DNA from: Tsukamurella pulmonis
GTDB taxonomy: Bacteria > Actinomycetota > Actinomycetes > Mycobacteriales > Mycobacteriaceae
Length of the DNA stretch: 64,000 bases
Direction of reading: 5' to 3'
Assembly: GCF_900103175.1 (NCBI RefSeq)
Contig: NZ_FNLF01000002.1
Location: 806,001 to 870,000 of the forward strand
Shown here: positions 27,720-38,523 of the stretch, in pieces
Layout: every line of letters begins with the position of its first letter
Position numbering within the stretch: position 1 is the stretch's first letter
Position numbers and translations under genes: made by a program
Notes under the pieces: generated by a model
Seen by the model: the letters and a program-made list of their open reading frames with translations, nothing else
What the model was told of the DNA's origin: nothing
Databases searched by the model: none

Positions 27720-28616
27720 TCAGTCCTCGCGGGTCGGGCGGCGCAGGCCCATGCGGGCGGCCGAGCGCCGGGTACCGCGGCCGACGGTGGCCGCGCGCCG
27801 GTTCGGGCGCACCGCGCGCCGTTGCTCGCGGCGCATCTGGCGGCGCTCGGCGGGCTTGTTGTCCCAGGCCTCGGGCCGGGCGACGACCCACCGCTTGGAG
27901 CGCCACGCGAACGGGATGTGCAGCAGGTAGATCGCGATCACCACGAGGAAGGCGATGTACGGGTAGGTCAGGATCAGGGCGGCCAGGCCGGCGACCAGCA
28001 CGAGCACGCCGGCGGCCTTCGCGGGCTGCACCGTCATCGACTTGAAGCTCGAGGTCGGGATGCGGGAGACGGTCAGTGCGGCGACGAACAGCGTCCAGCC
28101 GGCGACGAACGGCGTGCTCACCCACCAGCCGTCGCCCCACTCCTGCTGGGCGGCGAGCGGGGCCAGGACCAGCAGCGCGCCGGCGGGCGCGGGCACCCCG
28201 ACGAAGAAGTCCTTGGTGTACGCGGGCGCCGTGGGGTCGGCGGCGAGGGTGTTGAACCGCGCGAGCCGCAGCACCATCGCCACGACGAACAGCAGCGCGA
28301 CGAACCACCCCGACGGCGAACCCGGGAAGCACACGAAGTACAGGATCAGCGCGGGCGTGACGCCGAAGTTGATGGCGTCGGCCAGGGAGTCCAGCTCGGC
28401 GCCGATCTTGGTGGACGCCCCCAGCAGACGGGCCACGCGGCCGTCGAGACCGTCGAGGATCGCGGCGATGACGACCAGCATGAGTGCCAGGTCGACCTTG
28501 CCGTCCGCCGCGAAGCGCACGCCCGTCAGGCCCGCGCACAGCGCGGCCACCGTCAGCACGGACGGCAGGATCATGACGCCGACGGGGCGGTGCTGCTCGG
28601 CGGGGGACTCGGTCAC
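27720..28616 (-). CDS. pssA: CDP-diacylglycerol-serine O-phosphatidyltransferase
   Basis: It makes phosphatidylserine in the inner membrane. The CDP-alcohol phosphotransferase signature is intact at DGLDGRVARLLGASTKIGAE-LDSLAD, and several hydrophobic helices follow. The protein has 298 residues with an unusually basic tail (RRQMRREQRRAVRPNRR). The GTG start overlaps the psd stop (GTGA), so the two steps of phosphatidylethanolamine synthesis are co-translated. Corresponds to Rv0436c. Confidence 0.96.
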   Translation of the reverse strand: MTESPAEQHRPVGVMILPSVLTVAALCAGLTGVRFAADGKVDLALMLVVIAAILDGLDGRVARLLGASTKIGAELDSLADAINFGVTPALILYFVCFPGSPSGWFVALLFVVAMVLRLARFNTLAADPTAPAYTKDFFVGVPAPAGALLVLAPLAAQQEWGDGWWVSTPFVAGWTLFVAALTVSRIPTSSFKSMTVQPAKAAGVLVLVAGLAALILTYPYIAFLVVIAIYLLHIPFAWRSKRWVVARPEAWDNKPAERRQMRREQRRAVRPNRRAATVGRGTRRSAARMGLRRPTRED

Positions 28617-29335
28617 GGCAGGCGCGCGATCACGGTCTCGGCCGCCACCGCCCGCTGGCCGCTGTAGACGGTCAGCTCGGTGCCGGCGGGGAAGTAGGTG
28701 TCGACGCGGGAGCCGAACCGGATGATGCCGTAGGTCTCGCCGAGCTCGAGCGTGTCGCCCGGTGCGCAGTCGGTGCGGATGCGCCGCGCCACGAGGCCGG
28801 CGATCTGCACGACCCCGACGGGCCCGTGCTCGGTCGCGAGGCGCACCGTGGTGCGCTCGTTGCGGTCGCTGGCGTCGGGCAGATCGGCGGGGAGGAACTG
28901 GCCGTCGGTGTGCACCACGGAGTCGACGACGCCGGCGAGCGGCGCGCGCTGCACGTGCGCGTCGAAGACCGACAGGAAGATCGACACGCGGGGCAGCGGC
29001 GCGTCGCCCAGGCCCAGCTCACGCGGGGGCACGTGCTCGTCGACGAGGGTCACCTCGCCGTCGGCGGGCGCCACCGCGACACCCTCGGCGGTGGGGACCA
29101 CGCGCGGCGGGTGCCGGAAGAAGCCGGCGCAGGCGCCGGCCGTGATCAGGGCGGGGACCCGGATCCAGCTCTTGCGGTAGCCGACCGCCGCCACCCCGAG
29201 GGCGCCCGCGATGAACGGGGTGCCCGCGGGGTGCAGCGGCGGAACGGTGTGCCGGATGAGTTCGGCGATGTGCTCGATGCCGGTGGAGTGCTCGGTCAGA
29301 TGTCCGTCGACCGGCGTGCGAGGTCGGCGTGCCAC
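28613..29335 (-). CDS. psd: Phosphatidylserine decarboxylase
   Basis: It converts phosphatidylserine to phosphatidylethanolamine. The 240-residue protein is the short Psd form. The self-cleavage site that creates the pyruvoyl group is the RFGS motif near the C terminus (Gly-Ser bond), and FLSVFDAHVQRAP contains the conserved His used in maturation. Two hydrophobic segments lie near residues 38-75. It precedes pssA as in M. tuberculosis (Rv0437c). Confidence 0.96.
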   Translation of the reverse strand: MARRPRTPVDGHLTEHSTGIEHIAELIRHTVPPLHPAGTPFIAGALGVAAVGYRKSWIRVPALITAGACAGFFRHPPRVVPTAEGVAVAPADGEVTLVDEHVPPRELGLGDAPLPRVSIFLSVFDAHVQRAPLAGVVDSVVHTDGQFLPADLPDASDRNERTTVRLATEHGPVGVVQIAGLVARRIRTDCAPGDTLELGETYGIIRFGSRVDTYFPAGTELTVYSGQRAVAAETVIARLP

Positions 29336-29391
29336 CTAACGTCCCTTCGATGCAGTGCTCATGTCGGGGGACATCTTCTCACCCGACGGCG

Positions 29392-29703
29392 CTATCCTTT
29401 GCGTCCGGTGACCAGCTTCACGATGAACAGCAGGATGCACGCGCCGGCCACGGCGGTGAAGAACGTGAACCAGTAGCCGCCGCCCTTCACGTCGATTCCC
29501 AGCTTGGTGAGGATGAAGCCACCGGCGACGCCGCCGATGATGCCGACCACGACGTTGAGGATGAAGCCCATCTGCTTGTCGGTGCCCATGAACTTGCTGG
29601 CGATCCAACCGGCGAGGCCGCCGATGACGATCCATCCGATCCATCCGACCTTGTCGGGGGTGAACGATGCTGCGATGAGTGCGTCGGCGTACTGGGTGAT
29701 CAT
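29392..29703 (-). CDS. GlsB/YeaQ/YmgE family membrane protein
   Basis: A 103-residue membrane protein with three hydrophobic helices and the glycine-rich family pattern IGGLAGWIASKFMG, NVVVGIIGGVAGGF. The older name 'transglycosylase-associated' has no firm basis, and family members are often linked to stress or envelope conditions. It sits between moeA and psd on the same strand with small gaps. The 56 bases before psd show no clear terminator. Confidence 0.88.
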   Translation of the reverse strand: MITQYADALIAASFTPDKVGWIGWIVIGGLAGWIASKFMGTDKQMGFILNVVVGIIGGVAGGFILTKLGIDVKGGGYWFTFFTAVAGACILLFIVKLVTGRKG

Positions 29704-29712
29704 GTTTGCCTC

Positions 29713-30927
29713 CTAGTCGGTGCCGTTCAGAGCGAGCACGTCCACCGGATCCCCCGCGGCCAGATGCTCGACCTCGGCGGGCACGTCCAGTAGGCAGTTC
29801 GCCTGTGAGAGCCATCGTAAGTAGTGCGATCCCGGCCCGCCGACAACCGAGACCGAATCGGTACCGTCGCCGTCCGTCGTGAGCAGTCCGCGCAGGTACT
29901 GGCGCTTGCCGGGAATCGAGTCCACGGGCTCGGCGAGCCGTGCGGTGCGTCGTGGGCCGCCCGGCAGGCCCATCGCCGCGCGCAGCGCGGGCCGCAGGAA
30001 GACCTCGAAGGAGACCAGCGCGCTGACGGGGTTGCCGGGGAACGTGACGAACGGGACCCGCGCCCCGTCGTCGAATCCGACGGTGCCGCACCCCTGCGGC
30101 ATGCCGGGTTGCATGGCGACCTTGACGAACTCGACGCCGCGGCCGAAGAGGGCGTCCTTGACCACCTCGTACGCTCCCGCGCTGACCCCGCCGCTGGTCA
30201 CGACGAGGTCGATCCCGCCGGCCGCGACGCGCTCGGCGAGCCGGGCCAGGAAGGCGTCGGCGTCGTCCGCCACGAACCGCACGACCTCCGCGGTGCCGCC
30301 GGCCGCGCGGATCGCGCTGGCGAGCATCGGGGCGTTCGACTCGTAGATCTGCCCGGGCCGCAGCGGCGTGCCCGGTTCCACCAGCTCGGAGCCTGTGGAG
30401 AGGACCGCGACGTGCAGCGGGGCGCTCACGCGGACCGTCGGGTGCCCGAGCGCCGCCAGCAGCCCGACGGTGGCGGGCGAGACCCGTTCGCCGCCGCGCA
30501 GCGCGACCTCGCCGGCCGCGATGTCGCTGCCCGCGGCGCGGAAGAACCGGCCGGGTTCGGGCGCCTCGTCGATGCGGACCCGCTCCACGCCGCCGTCGGT
30601 CCGCTCGACCGGCACGATCGCGTCGGCACCGTCGGGGAGGGGCGCGCCGGTCATGATGCGGCACGCGGTCCCGGGCGCCAGGGCGGGTACGTCGGTGCGG
30701 CCGGCGGGGACGTCGAAGGCGACGGGCAGCACGGCACCGGCGACGGCCTCGGATGCGCGCACCGCGTACCCGTCCATCGCGGAATTGGTGAACGGGGGCA
30801 GGGAGAGCGGCGCGACGACGTCGCCCGCGAGACGCAGGCCCACCGCGTCCTCGGGCGGCAGGTCGACGGTCCGCGGTCGGCCGAGCACGGCGGCGACGGC
30901 CGCGCGGTGCTCCTCGACGGACCTCAT
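29713..30927 (-). CDS. moeA: Molybdopterin molybdotransferase MoeA
   Basis: It inserts molybdate into adenylated molybdopterin. The 404-residue protein has PPFTNSAMDGYAVRASE, IMTGAPLPDGADAIVPVE, the STGSEL and SGGVSAGAYEVVK nucleotide-binding motifs, and VTFPGNPVSALVSFEVF, followed by domain IV. The ATG overlaps the stop of the M20 peptidase upstream, an unrelated function, so the overlap probably reflects compact packing. Corresponds to Rv0438c (moeA2) in position. Confidence 0.95.
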   Translation of the reverse strand: MRSVEEHRAAVAAVLGRPRTVDLPPEDAVGLRLAGDVVAPLSLPPFTNSAMDGYAVRASEAVAGAVLPVAFDVPAGRTDVPALAPGTACRIMTGAPLPDGADAIVPVERTDGGVERVRIDEAPEPGRFFRAAGSDIAAGEVALRGGERVSPATVGLLAALGHPTVRVSAPLHVAVLSTGSELVEPGTPLRPGQIYESNAPMLASAIRAAGGTAEVVRFVADDADAFLARLAERVAAGGIDLVVTSGGVSAGAYEVVKDALFGRGVEFVKVAMQPGMPQGCGTVGFDDGARVPFVTFPGNPVSALVSFEVFLRPALRAAMGLPGGPRRTARLAEPVDSIPGKRQYLRGLLTTDGDGTDSVSVVGGPGSHYLRWLSQANCLLDVPAEVEHLAAGDPVDVLALNGTD

Positions 30928-32318
30928 CCGGCCGCGGCGGGAGCCTGTGCCCCGGCCAGCCGGGTGAGCAGCAGCGCCTCGGCGAGCGCGGTGCGGCGCA
31001 GCTCCTGCGGGTCGACGGACTCGTTGGGCGCGTGGATGCGGCACTGCGGCTCCTCGACGCCGAGCAGCGCGATCTCGGCCGCCGGGGCGGCCTTGCGCAG
31101 CTGCGTGCACAGCGGGATCGAGCCGCCCTGGCCGCTGAAGGCGACCTCGGCACCGTCGTACGCCTGGGTCAGTGCCTCGCGCAGCACGGTGTAGGCGGGG
31201 CCGGTGGTCTCGGCGGCGAAGGGCTCGCCGACGGACTCGACGACCGCGTCCACGTGCGCGCCCCACGGCGCGTGGTTGGTCAGGTGCGCGACCAGCAGGT
31301 GCCCGGCGTGGTGCGGGTCGGTGCCCGGCGGCACGCGCAGGTTGAGCAGCGCGGCGGCGCGGGGCTGGATCGCGGCCGCGGCGGTCGCGGTGGCCGGGGC
31401 GTCCAGGCCGATGACGGTGACCGCCGGGCGCGCCCACAACTGGTCGGCGATGGTGCCGGAGCCGAGGATCGCGGCGTCGTCGTAGATGGCGGCGTCGGTG
31501 GCGAACTGCGCCGGCTCGTAGGGCTCGCCGGACCAGCGGGCCGAGCCGTCGAGCCCGTCGATCGTGGTGTTGCCGAAGCCGTCCCGCAGCGTCGCGAGCA
31601 GCGCGATCAGGGCGGCGAGGGCGTCGGGCGCGGCGCCGCCGAAGGCGCCGGAGTGCAGATCGGAGGTGCCGGTGCTCAGCTCCACGCGGACGCTGGCGAC
31701 GCCCCGCAGCGAGGTGGTCAGCGTGGGACGGCCGACGGCGACGTTGCCGGTGTCGCCGATGACGATGAGGTCGGCCTGCGCCAGCTCGGGCCGCTCGGCC
31801 ACCAGGTCCTCGAGGCCGGCGCCGCCGCCCTCCTCGGAGCCCTCGATGATGATCCGCACGCCCACCGGGAAGGACCCGTCCTCGCCGCGGACCGCCCGCA
31901 GCGCGGTCAGGTGCGCGACGAGGTTGCCCTTGCAGTCGGCGGAGCCGCGTCCGTACCAGCGCTCGGCCCCGTCGGGCCCGGGGCGGGTGGTCAGCGTGAA
32001 CGGGTCGGACTCCCAGGCCTCCCGCGGCCCGGGCGGCTGCACGTCGTGGTGGCTGTAGAGCAGCACCGTCGGGGCGCCCTGCGGAGCAGGCGTGTGCCCG
32101 ACGATCGCGACGGAACCGTCGGAGGTGGTGACCTTCTCGATGTTCGCGATGCCGGCGTCCGCGAAGGCCTTCGCCACCCACTGCGCCGATGCGGCGTTGG
32201 GCTCGGGACCGAACTCGGGGGAGTCGTGCACGGACGGGTGCGCCACCAGCTCCGCCAGGTCCGACCTGGCCTTGTCCATCAATTCCGCGACGGTCTCCCG
32301 CAGGCTGCGCTCGGTCAT
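30924..32318 (-). CDS. M20 family dipeptidase/deacylase
   Basis: A 464-residue zinc peptidase of the M20/ArgE/DapE superfamily. YSHHDVQPPGP carries the first metal His and Asp, GRGSADCKGNLVAHL the bridging Asp, and EGSEEGGGAGLEDL the catalytic Glu pair; a C-terminal His (in IHAPNESV) completes the site. A dimerisation insert lies near residues 200-320. It may cleave dipeptides; the exact substrate cannot be read. ATG at 32318 faces a divergent lipoprotein gene across 75 bases. Confidence 0.92.
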   Translation of the reverse strand: MTERSLRETVAELMDKARSDLAELVAHPSVHDSPEFGPEPNAASAQWVAKAFADAGIANIEKVTTSDGSVAIVGHTPAPQGAPTVLLYSHHDVQPPGPREAWESDPFTLTTRPGPDGAERWYGRGSADCKGNLVAHLTALRAVRGEDGSFPVGVRIIIEGSEEGGGAGLEDLVAERPELAQADLIVIGDTGNVAVGRPTLTTSLRGVASVRVELSTGTSDLHSGAFGGAAPDALAALIALLATLRDGFGNTTIDGLDGSARWSGEPYEPAQFATDAAIYDDAAILGSGTIADQLWARPAVTVIGLDAPATATAAAAIQPRAAALLNLRVPPGTDPHHAGHLLVAHLTNHAPWGAHVDAVVESVGEPFAAETTGPAYTVLREALTQAYDGAEVAFSGQGGSIPLCTQLRKAAPAAEIALLGVEEPQCRIHAPNESVDPQELRRTALAEALLLTRLAGAQAPAAAG

Positions 32319-32393
32319 CGGCTCACCCTAGCGCGGCTTCAGTGCGCGGCAAGGTGCTCGTGGTTGACTTGAGTGACTCTGGAGGAGGAATCC

Positions 32394-33560
32394 ATGGTGC
32401 GGAAGTCCCTGGTCGTCGCGGGGGCGGCGGTGCTGCTCGCGGGCTGTTCGACGACGGTGGCGGGCTCGCCGGTGGCGGACCCGTCCGGCGTGCCGAAGCC
32501 GGACACCGGCTCCTACGCGACGGCCCCGCGCACGATCGCCCCGATGTCGGAGAAGGTGCAGATCGCCGCGGAGGCGTTCCGGATGGTGGCGATCATCCCG
32601 CTCGCCACCGAGATCGACGGGGCGATCCGCTTCGGCGGGCGGCCCTCGGTGGGGCGGATGTCGAGCACGATCAAGTCCGTGTACGGCGACGGCGTCGGCG
32701 CGGCCCTCGCGGGGCACGAGGTCGGCGCCTACACGTCCGGGACCGACAAGTCGCCCTCCTCGGACTCGACGGCCCTGGGCAACCAACTGATCACGGGCCT
32801 GTTCCGGTTCAAGGACGACGCGGCGGCGCGGGCGGCCGTGGCCGATCCGGCGGTCATGGGTGAGGACAAGGGCTTCGGCAGCGGCAAACCCATCCCCAAG
32901 ACCCCCGTCACCGTCCCCGGCTACGCGGAGGCGCGGGCGTACTCGAAGGCCTCCTCCGGGGCGACCTCCGTGGTGGGACTGCTCGCCAGTGGGCGCTTCG
33001 TCCTCGCGGCGTACACGCGCGGGCCGGTCGAGCAGGTCAAGAAGTTCTTCGACCTGCAGCTGCCCGCGCTCAAGGGGTTCGCTCCGACGCCCGTCGAGAA
33101 GTTCTCCACGCTCACCCGCGATCACGACGACATGCTCCGGTACACCCTGGCCGAGCAGAGCCCGACGGTGTTCGAGGCCGCGCTGCCGGCGCGCACGCTG
33201 GTCAGCGGGCAGACCGACGTGACCGCGGCGCAGAAGGACTTCGCGGACACGGGCGTCGATTACATCGCCGTTGCCGGCAACATCGTCTACCGCGCCCGGG
33301 ACGCGGGCGCGGCGAAGACGCTGAGCGATCGCTTCATCACGGAGATCCAGACGTTGCGGAAGGGCGCCAACGTCGAGACGGTGACCGGCGTCCCCGGCGG
33401 CCGTTGCCTGAAGACCCCGAAGTACCCGGGCGCGACGTCGACCAATTCCTACTGCGTGGTGCCCGTCGGGCGGTACCTCGCCGAGGTCAGCGACGCCCAG
33501 GACACTCGAGCGAAGCAGGCGCTCGGCGCGTCCTACCTGATCCTGCAGGGGGCGAAATGA
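32394..33560 (+). CDS. DUF7373-like lipoprotein, paralogue 1
   Basis: A 388-residue secreted lipoprotein (lipobox LAGC, Cys18) behind a strong GGAGGAGGAA ribosome site, which sets the ATG at 32394. The mature N terminus reads STTVAGSPVADPSGVPKPDTGSY, shared in altered form by the next two genes. The C-terminal half has two cysteines in GGRCLKTPK and SYCVVPVGRY that may pair. This is a Mycobacteriales lipoprotein family of unknown role, probably DUF7373. It is the first of three tandem copies. Confidence 0.85.
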   Translation: MVRKSLVVAGAAVLLAGCSTTVAGSPVADPSGVPKPDTGSYATAPRTIAPMSEKVQIAAEAFRMVAIIPLATEIDGAIRFGGRPSVGRMSSTIKSVYGDGVGAALAGHEVGAYTSGTDKSPSSDSTALGNQLITGLFRFKDDAAARAAVADPAVMGEDKGFGSGKPIPKTPVTVPGYAEARAYSKASSGATSVVGLLASGRFVLAAYTRGPVEQVKKFFDLQLPALKGFAPTPVEKFSTLTRDHDDMLRYTLAEQSPTVFEAALPARTLVSGQTDVTAAQKDFADTGVDYIAVAGNIVYRARDAGAAKTLSDRFITEIQTLRKGANVETVTGVPGGRCLKTPKYPGATSTNSYCVVPVGRYLAEVSDAQDTRAKQALGASYLILQGAK

Positions 33561-34732
33561 GGCACGCGCGTCTGACGGTGATCGCTACGGCGCTCCTGCT
33601 CGCGGGCTGTTCGACGACGGTGGCGGGTACTCCCGTCGCGGATCCGTCCGCCGCGTCGAAGCCGGAGACCGGGTCGTATTCGACCGAGGCGCGGACCATC
33701 GGCGCCACCAGTCAGGAGGACGGCGAGGCGCTCGAGGGGTACCGCATGGCGGAGACGGTGCCGTACCTCTACGAGGTCGATCCGGCGCTGCGCTTCAACG
33801 GGAAGGTGCGGGCGGGCAGCCGCTCGTCGATCGGGGGGATCGCCAAGGAGATCTTCGGTTCCGTTCCCGGTGAGGCACTTGCAGCGGCGGAGGCGGGGGT
33901 CACCGTCGGCGCCGATGACACGAAGACGGGGGCGACGAGCGATGCGCAGCGGAAGTCGCGCGGTGTCGTCGTCGGCGTGTACCGGATGGCCTCCCCGGCG
34001 GCCGCGACCTCGGCGGTGGGGCCGGGACTGCGGGGGTTGGACGCGCCGCTCTTCGGGCAGGCGCCGCCGCCGAAGGTCACGACGCGGATCCCCGGCTACG
34101 ACGGTGCCGTCGCCTACACGATGACCCGGCAGACGAGTACGGCGACCGTCGCCCTCCTCGCGTACAAGCAGTTCGTGATCGGTGTGTACGGCGACCTCTC
34201 GGGCGAGCAGGTCAAGACCTATTTCGACAAGCAGACCAAGGGGCTCGACGGGTTCACCCCGACTCCGCTCGACAAGGTCACCACCCTCAAGCTCGATCCC
34301 GACGGCGTTGCAGGCATGACGGTGAGCCCCGCGAAGGGCAACGGCGGGTACTCGCTGCCCGCGCGGGTCGCGGTGCTGCGCCAGACCGACGTGCAGCGGT
34401 CGGTGAAGACCTTCGCCGACGCCGGCGTCGACGTGGTGGGCAGCGGCGGCAGCACCACGTACCGCGCGAAGGACGCGCAGGGTGCGCAGCACGTCGTCGA
34501 CGAGTTCCTCGCAGAGAACAAGGCCGCCTTCCCCAAGGCGCAGAGCGAATCGATCAAGGGCGTCCCCGGCAGCACCTGCCTGACCTACGCGGCGTACGAG
34601 GGCGCGCCGTCCACCGACACCTGGTGCATCGTCGCGGTCGGCCGGTTCGTCGCGGAGGTCAGCGCGGATCAGCGTGTGCAGGCCGCGCAGGCCGTCGGCG
34701 CCGCCTACGTGATCCTCAAGAGCCGGCAGTGA
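33557..34732 (+). CDS. DUF7373-like lipoprotein, paralogue 2
   Basis: A 391-residue copy with lipobox LAGC (Cys18) and STTVAGTPVADPS after it. The paired cysteines recur (GSTCLTYAAYE and DTWCIVAVGRF). The ATG overlaps the stop of paralogue 1. A 32-base block spanning the lipobox (33596-33627) is identical to 32433-32464 in paralogue 1, suggesting recent duplication or gene conversion. Function unknown. Confidence 0.85.
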   Translation: MRHARLTVIATALLLAGCSTTVAGTPVADPSAASKPETGSYSTEARTIGATSQEDGEALEGYRMAETVPYLYEVDPALRFNGKVRAGSRSSIGGIAKEIFGSVPGEALAAAEAGVTVGADDTKTGATSDAQRKSRGVVVGVYRMASPAAATSAVGPGLRGLDAPLFGQAPPPKVTTRIPGYDGAVAYTMTRQTSTATVALLAYKQFVIGVYGDLSGEQVKTYFDKQTKGLDGFTPTPLDKVTTLKLDPDGVAGMTVSPAKGNGGYSLPARVAVLRQTDVQRSVKTFADAGVDVVGSGGSTTYRAKDAQGAQHVVDEFLAENKAAFPKAQSESIKGVPGSTCLTYAAYEGAPSTDTWCIVAVGRFVAEVSADQRVQAAQAVGAAYVILKSRQ

Positions 34733-34751
34733 TGCGACGGAGCGCCGGCTC

Positions 34752-35939
34752 GTGACAGCAGGGATCCGGCGGACGATCACGGCACTCACCGGGTGCCTGC
34801 TCCTGTCCGGGTGCGCCCAGACCGTGGAGGGATCACCGACCGCGGACTCGTCCGCCGTGCCGCGCCCGGAGACCGGTTCCTTCTCCACCACGGCCCGCTC
34901 GCTCGGCGCACCCACGCACGCGAGCGGTCAGATGCTCGAATCCCTGCGCATGGCGGAGACGATCCCGTACCTGTTCGACATCGATCCGGCGCTCCACCTG
35001 TCGGGTACGGTCCGGGCCGAAGGCCGAGCGGCGTTGCCGCAGATGGTGAGGTACATGTTCGGGACCGCGGCGGGCACCGCGCTCCGCGATGCGGAGGTCG
35101 GGACCGCGGTGAGCGCATCGAACGCCGTCGGTGGCGGGATGGACGATCCGACGGTCGCGCTGCGTGAAGTCACCGTCAGCGTCTTCCGGATGGCCTCGTC
35201 GGACGAGGCGAGTCGGGCGGTGGGCCCGGGGCTGCTGGCCGCGGAGGACGTCCCGACGGGCGGTGCGGCGCCGCCGAAGGTCGTGATGTCCGTGCCCCGC
35301 TACGGGAATGCCGTTGCCTACAGCCAGGACTTCCGTGGAGGGAAGAATCCGACGATCGCGCTGGTGGCGCACGACCGGTACGTGATCGGGGTGCGCGGCG
35401 ATCTCGGTGTCGAGCAGATCCGCGCGTACTTCGACAAGCAGACGGCGGAGCTCGATCGCTTCATCCCGACCCCGCTGGAGAAGGTGACCACACTCGCGCT
35501 CGATCGGGACGGAGTGGCGGGGCTGACGGTGGCACCGGCGGACGGGGCGACGAGTTACGCGATGTCGCCGCGCGTGGCGGCTCTGCAGCGGACCGATGTC
35601 CAGCGCTCCGTGCGGGCCTTCGCGGATGCCGGCGTCGATGCGGTGGGCGTCGGCGCCGGTACGACGTCGCGGGCGAAGGACGCCCCGGGAGCCGCGCGCC
35701 TCGCCGATGCCCTGCTCGCCGAGTACACGGAGACCAAGCCCTCGATGCAGCGCGAATCCGTGCCGGGAGTCCCTCGTGGAACGTGCCTGACGTATCGGTT
35801 CAAAGTCGGTTCCGATGCCACCAGGACGACGTGCGTGGTGCCGGTCGGACGCCACGTCGCCGAGTTCACCGACCCGCAGCGCGGGCGGGCGATACAGGGC
35901 ATCGGCGCGGCGTACCTGATCCTCGACGGGCGGCGATAG
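34752..35939 (+). CDS. DUF7373-like lipoprotein, paralogue 3
   Basis: A 395-residue copy with lipobox LSGC (Cys21) and a GTG start 19 bases after paralogue 2. It keeps the TVEGSPTADSS... and RPETGSF pattern and the C-terminal cysteines (RGTCLTYRFK and RTTCVVPVGRH). It resembles paralogue 2 more than paralogue 1: both have a PPKV segment and long DVQRSV(R/K)(A/T)FADAGVD stretches. A strong hairpin follows the stop. Function unknown. Confidence 0.85.
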   Translation: MTAGIRRTITALTGCLLLSGCAQTVEGSPTADSSAVPRPETGSFSTTARSLGAPTHASGQMLESLRMAETIPYLFDIDPALHLSGTVRAEGRAALPQMVRYMFGTAAGTALRDAEVGTAVSASNAVGGGMDDPTVALREVTVSVFRMASSDEASRAVGPGLLAAEDVPTGGAAPPKVVMSVPRYGNAVAYSQDFRGGKNPTIALVAHDRYVIGVRGDLGVEQIRAYFDKQTAELDRFIPTPLEKVTTLALDRDGVAGLTVAPADGATSYAMSPRVAALQRTDVQRSVRAFADAGVDAVGVGAGTTSRAKDAPGAARLADALLAEYTETKPSMQRESVPGVPRGTCLTYRFKVGSDATRTTCVVPVGRHVAEFTDPQRGRAIQGIGAAYLILDGRR

Positions 35940-35950
35940 GCCGCTCCACG

Positions 35951-35986
35951 ACGAAGCGCGCGCCCCCTCGGGGACGCGCGCTTCGT
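35951..35986. terminator. Bidirectional terminator hairpin
   Basis: Twelve-base perfect arms (ACGAAGCGCGCG and its complement) continue inward with CCCC/GGGG pairing. It lies between the convergent stops of lipoprotein paralogue 3 and the SRPBCC gene. There is no U-run, as is usual in high-GC actinobacteria. Confidence 0.8.
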
Positions 35987-35999
35987 GGGATCGGAGAGG

Positions 36000-36461
36000 C
36001 TACTTCGCCTCGGCCTCGGTCTTGATGTGCGAGAGGGTCTGCTTCATGCCGACCAGCAGGCCGCGCTCGAAGTCGTCGTTGCCGCCCAGGAGCGCCGCGA
36101 CGAGGGCGCTGCTCAGCGCGGTGGTCTTGCCGCCGGCCGCCTCGCGCCGCTCCACGACGGTGGTCTTGTCCCCGTCGGGAACGAGGGTGAAGCTCCACAC
36201 GGTGTGGTTCTCGGCCACGCGGAACGCGACGCGCTCGTTCGGCGTGAATTCGGTGACCTGGCTGTTGGTCGGCCAGACCTTCCAGCCCTGACGGTTGATG
36301 TTCAGCATGCGGGTGCCCACCTTGAGCGGGCCGCCGAAGACGAACACCTTCTTGCACTGCGGGCTGCGACGGCCCATCGCCTCGAGGTCGGACACGACCG
36401 ACCAGACCTTCTCCACGGGCGCGTCGATCACGACGCTCGACTCCAATACGGGGGTTGCCAT
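36000..36461 (-). CDS. SRPBCC (START/Bet v1-like) family protein
   Basis: A 153-residue protein with the polyketide-cyclase/SRPBCC pattern: ESSVVIDAPVEKVWSVVSD at the start, a beta-rich middle (TRMLNINRQGW, VTEFTPNERVAFRV), and a C-terminal helix (FERGLLVGMKQTLSHIK). Such proteins bind hydrophobic ligands, and the ligand here is unknown. Its start faces the groEL regulatory region across about 50 bases, so the promoter likely overlaps the CIRCE-containing stretch on the other strand. Confidence 0.85.
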   Translation of the reverse strand: MATPVLESSVVIDAPVEKVWSVVSDLEAMGRRSPQCKKVFVFGGPLKVGTRMLNINRQGWKVWPTNSQVTEFTPNERVAFRVAENHTVWSFTLVPDGDKTTVVERREAAGGKTTALSSALVAALLGGNDDFERGLLVGMKQTLSHIKTEAEAK

Positions 36462-36514
36462 GACCGGATCCTACCCAGGGGTAGGAAAGGTCCGCGCAGC
36501 CAGCGGTGAACGAC

Positions 36515-36541
36515 CTTGCACTCGACACTGCCGAGTGCTAG
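36515..36541. promoter_or_regulatory. CIRCE operator 1 (HrcA site), imperfect
   Basis: CTTGCACTC, nine bases, GAGTGCTAG. This matches the TTAGCACTC-N9-GAGTGCTAA consensus with a changed left end. TTGCAC inside it could also serve as a -35 hexamer. It lies upstream of groEL, eight bases before the second site. Confidence 0.8.
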
Positions 36542-36548
36542 AAACGAC

Positions 36549-38338
<1,790 letters not shown>

Positions 38339-38362
38339 GTCCCCGCCTCCGGATCAGGATTC

Positions 38363-38396
38363 CGGGCCCGGCATCGTCACGACGGTGCCGGGCCCG
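38363..38396 (+). terminator. Terminator hairpin after groEL
   Basis: Fourteen-base arms (CGGGCCCGGCATCG with CGGTGCCGGGCCCG, one G-T pair) and a six-base loop, 24 bases after the groEL stop. It is a GC-rich stem without a U-run. The remaining bases up to htpG at 38524 probably carry the htpG promoter. Confidence 0.8.
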
Positions 38397-38523
38397 CCCT
38401 GTTCCGACATTCAGGTCTTGCGGGGGTCGGCGACGGAATCTTGCCGCGAAGCCCCGCAGAACCCGAATTTCGGAACGACCAGACGTTGTTCATTCCCTCC
38501 TTCGTGTTCAGAAAGGCGACGAC

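Noticed and set aside
36516-36544. TTGCAC-N17-TAGAAA as a firm groEL promoter
   Set aside because: The spacing is good but the -10 is weak and the -35 lies in a CIRCE arm, so it is mentioned but not listed as a feature.
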